From Oscillospiraceae bacterium (GTDB lineage Bacteria; Bacillota; Clostridia; Oscillospirales; Oscillospiraceae): 10,314 nucleotides of DNA. The notes beneath the pieces are model-generated. The model had not been told where the DNA came from and ran no database searches. It saw nothing but the letters and a program-made list of their open reading frames with translations. A program made the position numbers and the translations under genes. The DNA lies in the NCBI GenBank assembly GCA_009776905.1, contig WRMX01000104.1, positions 1-10,314 of the forward strand. The letters run 5' to 3'. Below, piece by piece: positions 1-7,573 of this stretch. Position 1 is the first letter of the stretch, and every line of letters starts with the position of its first letter.

Positions 1-23
1 AGAAAAAAGATACCATGAAAATA

Positions 24-53
24 TTGCAAAAGAAGCGTAACTGTTGTTATAAT
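24..53 (+). promoter_or_regulatory. Candidate sigma-70 promoter for the FIST-kinase pair
   Basis: A perfect TATAAT (-10) lies at 48-53, with TTGCAA (4 of 6 to consensus) at 24-29 and an 18-bp spacer. It lies about 75 bp upstream of the FIST gene start and is the best plus-strand match in the leader. A weaker alternative is TTGTCG (71-76) with TAGTAT (95-100). That it drives the FIST gene and the kinase is inferred from position and from the 20-bp gap between those two genes. Confidence 0.45.
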
Positions 54-58
54 AACAA
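44..58. promoter_or_regulatory. 15-bp palindrome over the -10 box, candidate operator
   Basis: Arms TTGTTAT (44-50) and ATAACAA (52-58) are perfect inverted copies around the single base A51. The palindrome covers the TATAAT of the candidate promoter, where a bound repressor would block transcription. AT-rich palindromes also arise by chance, and I cannot assign it to a regulator family; the arm spacing is too short for a Rex site. Confidence 0.35.
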
Positions 59-126
59 ATGTCAATAATCTTGTCGAAAGTAATGTGGAATTCATAGTAT
101 TTTTCTAACTATTGGGGGGCTATCAA

Positions 127-1275
127 ATGATAAAGTCAATTTGTGCAGCCACGCGCGAGGCCGACGACGCAAGAGCGGCCGTCGCCGAAATCACAGCAGG
201 GCTCGACTTGGAAAACCACCTATTGGCCAACTCCATCGGCATCATATCATGCTTTTCGGACTTCGACGAAACCGGAGTGCTTAAAGAGATTTGCGAAGCC
301 TTGCCGTTTGACTGCATAGGCGCGACAACCTGCCTTGGCGCGGTCGGAACGGAAATCGACCAGATAATTTTCACAATAACAGTATTGACGAGCGACGACT
401 GCAGGTTCGAGGCGGCGATGATCCCCATCGATAATAATGCCAAAGGCGCGGACAGCAAAGCTCTATCAGATTTTCTGCAGAAAAATAAAACGATGCCGGC
501 AATGATGCTCAGCTACTTCCCCATGATGACCGAGGTCAGCGGCGACATGATCATGGCATCGATAGAAAAGGTAACCGGCGGCGTGCCCTTGTTCGGCACT
601 GCGGCCGTCGACCACACAATGGACTATTCAACGGCAAAAACAATATATAATGGCGTGGCATTCCGGGAAGCGGCGATACTCTGCGCCATATACGGAGAGC
701 CGCACGTGACATACGAGGTCGCCGCGCTCAATGAGGACAAAGTCAGGAAACAAAAGGCGATCATTACAGCTTCCAACGGCAACATCCTGATCGAGGTCAA
801 TGGGAAGACCGCGCTCGAATACCTGGAGGAAATCGGCCTGACAAAACAGGAACTGGCAACTGGTTTGGGCATTGTCCCCCTTGTCGTCGATCATCAAGAC
901 GGCACAAAACCCGTCGCCCGGGCGGTCTTCGGATTGACCGACGAGGGATATGCTTTCTGTGGCGGAGCTATGCCGGAGGGTGCGACTCTGGCGATAGGAC
1001 GCGTCGATTTTGAGGATGTCCTGTCGACCACGGAAAGCTCATTGAGGCCGCTCGCGGACAAAGACAGCCTTGTGCTGAGCTACTCGTGCATGGCAAGATA
1101 TCTCTCGTTGGGCGCAGATTATTCAGCCGAAGCGGAGATGATGCGCGAGACGGCCGGAGGCGCGCCATACCACTTTGCTTGCAGCGGCGGCGAGATATGT
1201 CCTCTACCGGACGCCGACGGAAAGCTGAGAAACTTCTACCACAACTACACCAATGTATTTTGTAAAATAAATTGA
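127..1275 (+). CDS. FIST N- and C-domain sensory protein
   Basis: The protein has 382 residues and no signal peptide or membrane segment, so it should be cytoplasmic. The FIST_N domain covers roughly residues 30-215 and FIST_C roughly 225-375. The C-terminal hallmark is visible as an aromatic/Gly stretch followed by GEICPLPD (355-363) and FYHNYTN (370-376), close to the family's GE-x-x-P...HN-x-T pattern. FIST domains are known as intracellular sensory domains for small ligands and usually sit beside signalling genes; one branch (NosP) binds heme and senses nitric oxide. Histidines are at 31, 163, 193, 256, 349 and 372. I chose the ATG at 127 because a G-rich Shine-Dalgarno (GGGGGG, 114-119) lies 7 bp upstream; the TTG at 112 would place the start ahead of that site. 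The hybrid kinase gene begins 20 bp downstream, so this protein probably feeds a signal to it. The ligand cannot be read from the sequence. Domain call is secure, partner role inferred. Confidence 0.88.
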   Translation: MIKSICAATREADDARAAVAEITAGLDLENHLLANSIGIISCFSDFDETGVLKEICEALPFDCIGATTCLGAVGTEIDQIIFTITVLTSDDCRFEAAMIPIDNNAKGADSKALSDFLQKNKTMPAMMLSYFPMMTEVSGDMIMASIEKVTGGVPLFGTAAVDHTMDYSTAKTIYNGVAFREAAILCAIYGEPHVTYEVAALNEDKVRKQKAIITASNGNILIEVNGKTALEYLEEIGLTKQELATGLGIVPLVVDHQDGTKPVARAVFGLTDEGYAFCGGAMPEGATLAIGRVDFEDVLSTTESSLRPLADKDSLVLSYSCMARYLSLGADYSAEAEMMRETAGGAPYHFACSGGEICPLPDADGKLRNFYHNYTNVFCKIN

Positions 1276-1281
1276 GCTGAT

Positions 1282-1288
1282 AGGCGGA
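1282..1288 (+). promoter_or_regulatory. Ribosome binding site fixing the TTG start of the kinase
   Basis: AGGCGGA lies 7 bp before the TTG at 1296, inside the 20-bp gap after the FIST stop. The next in-frame ATG (codon 46) lies inside the predicted coiled coil and lacks a comparable site. TTG is therefore the favoured start. Confidence 0.55.
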
Positions 1289-1295
1289 TAGTATA

Positions 1296-3233
<1,938 letters not shown>

Positions 3234-3252
3234 ATGACAGTTATCTCTGCAG

Positions 3253-3410
3253 CTTATCGTCCAGAGCGCAGCGAAGGATCTAATCCTTGTCATTCAGCGT
3301 GCTTATTGCCTTGTCATCCTGAGTGCTTAATGCCTTGTCATTCAGAGCGCTTAATGCCTTGTCATCCTGAGCGCTTACTGCCTTATCGTCCAGAGCGCAG
3401 CGAAGGGTCT
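3253..3410. repeat. Array of 24-bp repeats flanked by full 'PERSEGS' units
   Basis: This lies between the convergent kinase and oxidoreductase genes. Two identical 25-bp segments (3253-3277 and 3382-3406), both containing CCAGAGCGCAGCGAAGG, flank four consecutive 24-bp units at 3285-3308, 3309-3332, 3333-3356 and 3357-3380. The units alternate between a CCTTGTCATTCAG type and a CCTTGTCATCCTGAG type and all end in a GCTTA/GCTTAATG-like tail. Read in frame on the plus strand the region would give a 71-residue peptide from an ATG at 3234 with PERSEGS motifs, but that ATG has no ribosome binding site and the peptide is only translated repeat. Similar GAGCGCAGCGAAGG repeats occur between genes in many bacterial genomes. 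I treat it as non-coding. No clear terminator is visible in 3234-3459. Confidence 0.85.
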
Positions 3411-3459
3411 TTCGCGTGGCTCACACCCAATAACTCAGCACCCTACTAAAAGCAATCCC

Positions 3460-5409
3460 TCATATCTTTAGCGCGACGTCCGCTCCCTCATGGACCGCAT
3501 CCCTAATGCGCCCCGCTTCAAAAGCGTCGCCAATGACATATATTTCCGAAACCTTGCCGTCAAGCTCGCTTTGCAAAGGATTGTAAGGTTGTGACCCAAC
3601 GGCCAGAACGACCATGTCAAATCCGGAAAGCACGGCCTCCCCAGCAGGAGTCGAACAAACCGCGCCGTCCTGCGTGAATCGTTCAACCTTCGTGCCCGTC
3701 AAGACTTTGACCCCACCATCATATAACGCATTCAAGAAAGCGTCCTTCATAACTGCCTTTAACACAAGGTCCTCGCCCACGGTATCCATCATCTCGACGA
3801 CGGTGACGGACCTCATCTGGGTTAGAAGGAATTCCGCAGTCTCCAGCCCGACGAGCCCCCCGCCGACGACAAGCACATTCGTGCCGGCGACGATTTTGCC
3901 CAGCAGCACGTCGACGGCCTGCGCGACGGTAATCCCATCGTTCGGCACATTCAGAGAGATGGGCGTCGCTCCCGTCCCGATGACGACAGCGTCAGGCTCC
4001 ATCGACAGCACCATCTCCGCCGTCGCCTCAGTATTCAAGCGAATATCCACATTGTGCTTTTTACACATCGTCACATAATATTTGACGGCAAGAGCCAGCC
4101 CCTGCTTATTGGGCGGAACGCTCGCGGCGATCGCCTGCCCTCCCGGCTTGCCGTTTTTCTCGAGCAGGACGACGTCATGCCCCCTCGCGGCTGAAACCCA
4201 TGCGGCCTCCAGCCCTCCAACGCCGCCTCCGACTACAACGACCTTCTTGCTTTTTTCAACAGGCTCGATCTTCATACTCAGCTCGTTGCCCGAAAACGGG
4301 TTCAAGCTGCATTTGGCATATGGCACGACCCCCCGCCTGTTTGGCTCGGGAAATTCAACGCAGCTTGTCAAGCAGCCGATGCACGGCGAAATCTCGTCTG
4401 TCCTCCCCTCCATGACCTTGCGCGGAAACTCGGGATCTGCCATCGACGCGCGCCCGAGGCCGACGAAGTCCGCCATTCCATCCTCGATCACAGCATCCAT
4501 CATAGATGGGTCTGTCAACCTTCCGACCGCAACGACCGGAATCTTGACAGATTTTCTTATCTCCTCGGCAGCATAAGTATTGAACCCCATTGGCGTCATG
4601 AACGATGCCAATGCCAGGTCCTCGTCGCCAAACGCGGATAGCAGCCCCACCGAGATATTCAACGCATCGGCGCCGGCTTTTTCCAAAAGCTTCACCATGA
4701 CACGGGTCTCATTGATCTTCATGCTGCCGTCGACCTTTTCATCGCCGCTGATGCGCACGCAGACGGGAAAATCATCGCCGCACTTTTGCTTGATGTTCCG
4801 GATGATGCCCGCAGGAAAACGGGACCTGCCGAGGATATCTCCGCCATATTCATCGACGCGTTTATTGACATATGGCGACATGAATTGCGTAATCAAATAG
4901 CCGTGCGCCCCATGCAGCTCCACGCCGTCGCATCCGGATTTTTTGATGCGCAAAGCGGCATCGCCAAACCTCTCGATGATGTCCCCTATCTCGTCGGTCG
5001 TCAGCTCGTGCACGAGCTCGTCCCGCAGATGCCACGGAGTCGAGGTGGAAGAAACGGACAGCACGCCCAAATCGCCATTCATCGCCCATCTCCCAGCATG
5101 GTGCAGCTGGACGAATATTTTGCCCCCCTCCGCGTGAACGGCGTCGGCAAGCCTTTTGAAGCCGGGAATGCAATCATCGGAAATGGCCTTAAACTGGTGG
5201 AACCCGATCAGCCCCAGTGGGTCGACGCCCGCCGCCTCAGTGATGACCAGCCCGAAGCCTCCGCGCGCGCGCGCCGCGTAATACGCGACCTGGTCGTCCG
5301 TGACGGTGCCCCCCTTTCCACCGCGCATGGACCCCATCGCCGGCATGACGAAACGGTTCCTAATCTCGACGCTGCCGATTTTGCATTTGCTCAAAACATT
5401 CTCAAACAC
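3460..5409 (-). CDS. NADH:flavin oxidoreductase, 2,4-dienoyl-CoA / 2-enoate reductase type
   Basis: The protein has 649 residues, the usual length for the FadH / 2-enoate reductase / BaiCD family. Residues 1-340 form an Old Yellow Enzyme-type FMN barrel with QLHHAGR (101-107) and VELHGAHGYL (163-172). H166/H169 match the substrate-activating pair, and Y171 the position of the proton-donor tyrosine in FadH. A 4Fe-4S cluster site follows: C343, C346, C350 and C367; the last gap (16 residues) is longer than the 11 I recall for E. coli FadH. Residues 388-649 are an FAD/NAD(P)H-binding reductase half with two Rossmann motifs, VVVVGGGVGGLEAA (390-403) and VLVVGGGLVGLETA (512-525), and a C-terminal FAD motif IYVIGDA (623-629). 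Electrons should pass NAD(P)H to FAD to FeS to FMN to an activated C=C bond. The substrate (fatty enoyl-CoA, aryl-enoate or steroid) cannot be told from sequence. Start is GTG with GGAGG 9 bp upstream. It follows asnS by 34 bp, so it is probably co-transcribed. Family is certain, substrate unknown. Confidence 0.93.
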   Translation of the reverse strand: MFENVLSKCKIGSVEIRNRFVMPAMGSMRGGKGGTVTDDQVAYYAARARGGFGLVITEAAGVDPLGLIGFHQFKAISDDCIPGFKRLADAVHAEGGKIFVQLHHAGRWAMNGDLGVLSVSSTSTPWHLRDELVHELTTDEIGDIIERFGDAALRIKKSGCDGVELHGAHGYLITQFMSPYVNKRVDEYGGDILGRSRFPAGIIRNIKQKCGDDFPVCVRISGDEKVDGSMKINETRVMVKLLEKAGADALNISVGLLSAFGDEDLALASFMTPMGFNTYAAEEIRKSVKIPVVAVGRLTDPSMMDAVIEDGMADFVGLGRASMADPEFPRKVMEGRTDEISPCIGCLTSCVEFPEPNRRGVVPYAKCSLNPFSGNELSMKIEPVEKSKKVVVVGGGVGGLEAAWVSAARGHDVVLLEKNGKPGGQAIAASVPPNKQGLALAVKYYVTMCKKHNVDIRLNTEATAEMVLSMEPDAVVIGTGATPISLNVPNDGITVAQAVDVLLGKIVAGTNVLVVGGGLVGLETAEFLLTQMRSVTVVEMMDTVGEDLVLKAVMKDAFLNALYDGGVKVLTGTKVERFTQDGAVCSTPAGEAVLSGFDMVVLAVGSQPYNPLQSELDGKVSEIYVIGDAFEAGRIRDAVHEGADVALKI

Positions 5410-5418
5410 TATATATAA

Positions 5419-5423
5419 CCTCC
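5419..5423 (-). promoter_or_regulatory. Ribosome binding site for the GTG start of the oxidoreductase
   Basis: GGAGG on the minus strand lies 9 bp before the GTG at 5409, within the 34-bp gap after asnS. It supports GTG as the true start. No terminator or separate promoter is visible in that gap. Confidence 0.7.
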
Positions 5424-5443
5424 ATAATAATCATGAATACAAA

Positions 5444-6829
5444 TCAAAACTCCGCGCTGCCCGCCGTCCTCGGGAATGGGACGACATCGCGAATGTTCGA
5501 AACGCCCGTGAGGTACATCAGCAGCCGCTCGAAACCGAGGCCGAACCCCGCGTGCTTCGCGCCGCCATAGCTCCGCAAATCGAGATACCACCAGTATTGC
5601 TCCCTCGGCAAGCCAAGCTCCGCCATGCGCGTCTCCAGGACATCGAGCCTCTCCTCGCGCTGGCTGCCGCCGATAATTTCGCCAATGCCCGGGGCGAGCA
5701 AGTCCATGGCTGCGACGGTCGCCCCGTCGTCGTTCAGCCGCATGTAAAACGCCTTTATCTCCTTCGGGTAATCGGTCACGAACACCGGCCGCTTGAAATG
5801 CTTCTCCGACAAAAACCGCTCGTGTTCCGTCTGCAGGTCGCAGCCCCAGAACACAGGATATACAAACTCCTCGCCGCTGTCTTGCAAAATGTCGATGGCC
5901 TGCGTATATGTGACTGCGGCAAAATCCGCATCGGCGACGGCGGAAAGCCGCTCCGCCAATCCTTTGTCGACGAAATTGTTCAGAAACTCAATCTCCTGCG
6001 GGCATCGATCCATGACGTTGCGAATGATGTATTTCAACATTTCCTCGGCCAAAGCCATGTCGTCGCCCAAATCCGCGAAAGCGATTTCCGGCTCGATCAT
6101 CCAAAATTCCGCCGCATGCCTTGGCGTGTTTGAGTTTTCCGCGCGGAATGTCGGCCCGAATGTATAAACATCGCCAAACGCAAGCGCGTACGCCTCCGCG
6201 TTGAGCTGCCCGGACACCGTGAGCCCCGCCCTGCTGCCAAAGAAATCCGATGAATAATCAACCGCCCCGCCATCTCCGATAGGCGGAGCCGCGATGTCGA
6301 GCGTCGTCACCGCAAACATCTCGCCCGCGCCCTCCGCGTCGCTGCAAGTGATGATGGGCGTATGGACGTATACAAATCCTCTGTCTTGGAAAAAGCAGTG
6401 TATGGCGTGCGCCGCGACGGAGCGGATCCTGAACACGGCGGAAAATAGGTTCGTCCGCGGGCGAAGATGCGCGATAGTCCGCAGGTACTCCGTCGAGTGG
6501 CGCTTCTTTTGCAGCGGGTACTCAGGCGAAGATGCGCCCTCCACAACGACGGAATCCGCCGATATTTCGAAAGGTTGCTTCGCGCCGTCGGTCAGCTTGA
6601 AAGTGCCTGCCACCACAAGCGCTGCGCCGACGTTCTGCTTGATGACCTCGGCGAAATTTTTAAGCTTGCTCTCCTCGAGGACGATTTGGACGTTCCCGAA
6701 GCAGCTCCCGTCGTTGAGCTCGATGAATCCGAACGCCTTCATGTCGCGGATGCTCCTCGCCCAGCCGCGCACGGTCACCTCAGCTCCGCCATGTTCCTGC
6801 GGATTGGCATATAAATCCCTGACCTTCAT
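5444..6829 (-). CDS. asnS: Asparagine--tRNA ligase (class II)
   Basis: The protein has 461 residues, against about 466 in E. coli. It joins asparagine to tRNA-Asn in the cytoplasm using ATP. The N-terminal OB-fold anticodon-binding domain covers about 15-100 (VTVRGWARSIRDMKAFGFIE). The class II catalytic core follows: motif 1 around 146-160, motif 2 FRAENSNTPRHAAEF (228-242), and motif 3 GFGLGFERLLMYL (428-440) with the ATP-binding R435. The ending PFPRTAGSAEF is typical of AsnRS. The NSNTPRH segment, together with the absence of a GAD insertion, separates it from bacterial AspRS. I set the start at the ATG at 6829 because AAGGAGAG (6839-6846) lies 9 bp upstream; an in-frame ATG at 6850 would add seven residues and swallow that site. 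It lies 122 bp after nrdG and 34 bp before the oxidoreductase gene. Having asnS implies direct charging of tRNA-Asn rather than reliance on the Asp-tRNA amidotransferase route alone. Confidence 0.96.
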   Translation of the reverse strand: MKVRDLYANPQEHGGAEVTVRGWARSIRDMKAFGFIELNDGSCFGNVQIVLEESKLKNFAEVIKQNVGAALVVAGTFKLTDGAKQPFEISADSVVVEGASSPEYPLQKKRHSTEYLRTIAHLRPRTNLFSAVFRIRSVAAHAIHCFFQDRGFVYVHTPIITCSDAEGAGEMFAVTTLDIAAPPIGDGGAVDYSSDFFGSRAGLTVSGQLNAEAYALAFGDVYTFGPTFRAENSNTPRHAAEFWMIEPEIAFADLGDDMALAEEMLKYIIRNVMDRCPQEIEFLNNFVDKGLAERLSAVADADFAAVTYTQAIDILQDSGEEFVYPVFWGCDLQTEHERFLSEKHFKRPVFVTDYPKEIKAFYMRLNDDGATVAAMDLLAPGIGEIIGGSQREERLDVLETRMAELGLPREQYWWYLDLRSYGGAKHAGFGLGFERLLMYLTGVSNIRDVVPFPRTAGSAEF

Positions 6830-6838
6830 ATGATAAAT

Positions 6839-6846
6839 CTCTCCTT
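6839..6846 (-). promoter_or_regulatory. Ribosome binding site setting the asnS start
   Basis: AAGGAGAG on the minus strand lies 9 bp upstream of the ATG at 6829. It would be inside the coding region if the upstream ATG at 6850 were used, so it decides in favour of 6829. Confidence 0.7.
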
Positions 6847-6856
6847 GCACTCAATT

Positions 6857-6883
6857 GCTTGGCGGCCCGTACCACCCCAAAGC
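6857..6883 (-). other. Hairpin with T-box-like core in the asnS leader
   Basis: On the minus strand GCTT...AAGC closes an inner GGTGG/CCGCC stem (one G-U pair) with a 6-base loop and a 3-base bulge on one side, ending 11 bp before the asnS ribosome binding site. The strand contains GGGTGGTAC (6869-6877), which matches the first part of the T-box core (GGGUGGNACCGCG) but then diverges. There is no U-run behind it, so it is not an intrinsic terminator. Its role is uncertain. Confidence 0.3.
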
Positions 6884-6894
6884 TTGCAATCCTT

Positions 6895-6938
6895 GCGCCG
6901 GCATCCCGGCGCTACCTGCTTCGTACCGCCGGCATCCC
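6895..6938. repeat. 12-bp direct repeat and GC-rich hairpin between nrdG and asnS
   Basis: The 12-mer CGCCGGCATCCC occurs at 6896-6907 and again at 6927-6938, 31 bp apart start to start. The first copy is also part of a 7-bp hairpin, GCGCCGG-CATC-CCGGCGC (6895-6912). No U-tract follows on either strand, so this is not a standard terminator. It may be an RNA structure affecting asnS expression or mRNA stability, or the remains of a small repeat. Confidence 0.5.
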
Positions 6939-6951
6939 CGTCACCACGTCC

Positions 6952-7455
6952 TCATGCTCCGCTCTCAAACTCCACCGCACCCCCGGCGGCCAAGCTCCTC
7001 TTCACATCGACGACCCGCTGGTTCCGGCTTCCGCGCCATCGCAACGACAACGTGCGCTCCTGCAAAACGAAAGCGCCATCGATAAGGACGTCGACGAGCT
7101 GCAAAAGCTCTCCAACATCAGAATCAGACAGCGCGATATCCATAAGCTCCTCAAACGTATGCCCGGAATACGCCCACACGTTCAAGCCATTTTCATGCGC
7201 TGCTGCCGCAAGAAGCGCGCACTCGGCGGCCTGCAAGAACGGCTCGCCGCCCGAGAGGGTCAACCCGTCCGTCAGAGGATTCGACAGCATCTCAGCGACG
7301 ACATCCTCGACAAGCATTGCCGTGCCGCCCTCAATGTCCCATGTGTCAGGGTTGTGGCAGCCCTCGCAATGCATCCTGCAACCTTGCACGAAGACGACGA
7401 ACCGGAAACCCGGCCCGTCGACTATCGAATCCTGTATCAATCCAGCAATACGCAT
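6952..7455 (-). CDS. nrdG: Anaerobic ribonucleoside-triphosphate reductase activating protein
   Basis: The protein has 167 residues and is a small radical-SAM enzyme. It uses a 4Fe-4S cluster and S-adenosylmethionine to place the glycyl radical on NrdD. The cluster ligands are C26, C30 and C33 in CRMHCEGCHNP (CX3CX2C). The SAM-contacting motif LSGGEPF covers 67-73. The C-terminal block SLRWRGSRNQRVVDV (137-151) is typical of NrdG and separates it from pyruvate formate-lyase activase, which is longer. It starts at the ATG at 7455; the ribosome binding site is weak (GGGG about 11 bp upstream), which may mean lower translation than its neighbour. It lies 118 bp downstream of nrdD in the same direction, the usual nrdDG arrangement, so co-transcription is expected. 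Confidence 0.95.
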   Translation of the reverse strand: MRIAGLIQDSIVDGPGFRFVVFVQGCRMHCEGCHNPDTWDIEGGTAMLVEDVVAEMLSNPLTDGLTLSGGEPFLQAAECALLAAAAHENGLNVWAYSGHTFEELMDIALSDSDVGELLQLVDVLIDGAFVLQERTLSLRWRGSRNQRVVDVKRSLAAGGAVEFESGA

Positions 7456-7472
7456 ATAATCAATAACCCCGC

Positions 7473-7512
7473 ACTAACGTGAGGCTCGTGTCTCACTACT
7501 AACGTGAGGCTC
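7473..7512. repeat. 15-bp direct repeat between nrdD and nrdG
   Basis: ACTAACGTGAGGCTC occurs at 7473-7487 and 7498-7512 (25-bp period). GTGAG/CTCAC segments at 7479-7483, 7492-7496 and 7504-7508 allow two mutually exclusive 5-bp hairpins, since the middle segment can pair with either neighbour. The element lies 18-57 bp upstream of the nrdG start. It could tune nrdG expression relative to nrdD, or be a relic of a dispersed repeat. Confidence 0.6.
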
Positions 7513-7534
7513 CGCCCCGCAAACCATCGGAACA

Positions 7535-7548
7535 GCTCGCTTTCGAGC
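7535..7548 (-). other. Short hairpin downstream of nrdD
   Basis: A 5-bp stem GCTCG/CGAGC closes a 4-base loop, 26 bp after the nrdD stop. No U-run follows, so it is unlikely to terminate transcription. It could stabilise the nrdD message end. Confidence 0.3.
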
Positions 7549-7573
7549 AAAGAAGCTGGCGCATGCCCGCAAA

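Noticed and set aside
44..58. Rex-type redox repressor site
   Set aside because: The arms TTGTTA and TAACAA match the Rex half-sites, but the spacing is 3 bp instead of 6, so it is not a Rex operator by known rules.
15..68. Short ORF encoding MKILQKKRNCCYNNKCQ, a Cys-rich 17-residue peptide
   Set aside because: It overlaps the candidate promoter for the FIST gene and has no convincing ribosome binding site; too short to support.
3253..3410. CRISPR array
   Set aside because: Units abut with no unique spacers, and no cas gene is in the window.
3234..3449. 71-residue plus-strand ORF starting right after the kinase stop
   Set aside because: No Shine-Dalgarno, and the peptide is the direct translation of intergenic PERSEGS-type repeats.
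6895..6912. Intrinsic terminator between nrdG and asnS
   Set aside because: The 7-bp GC stem is good, but there is no U-run after it on either strand.
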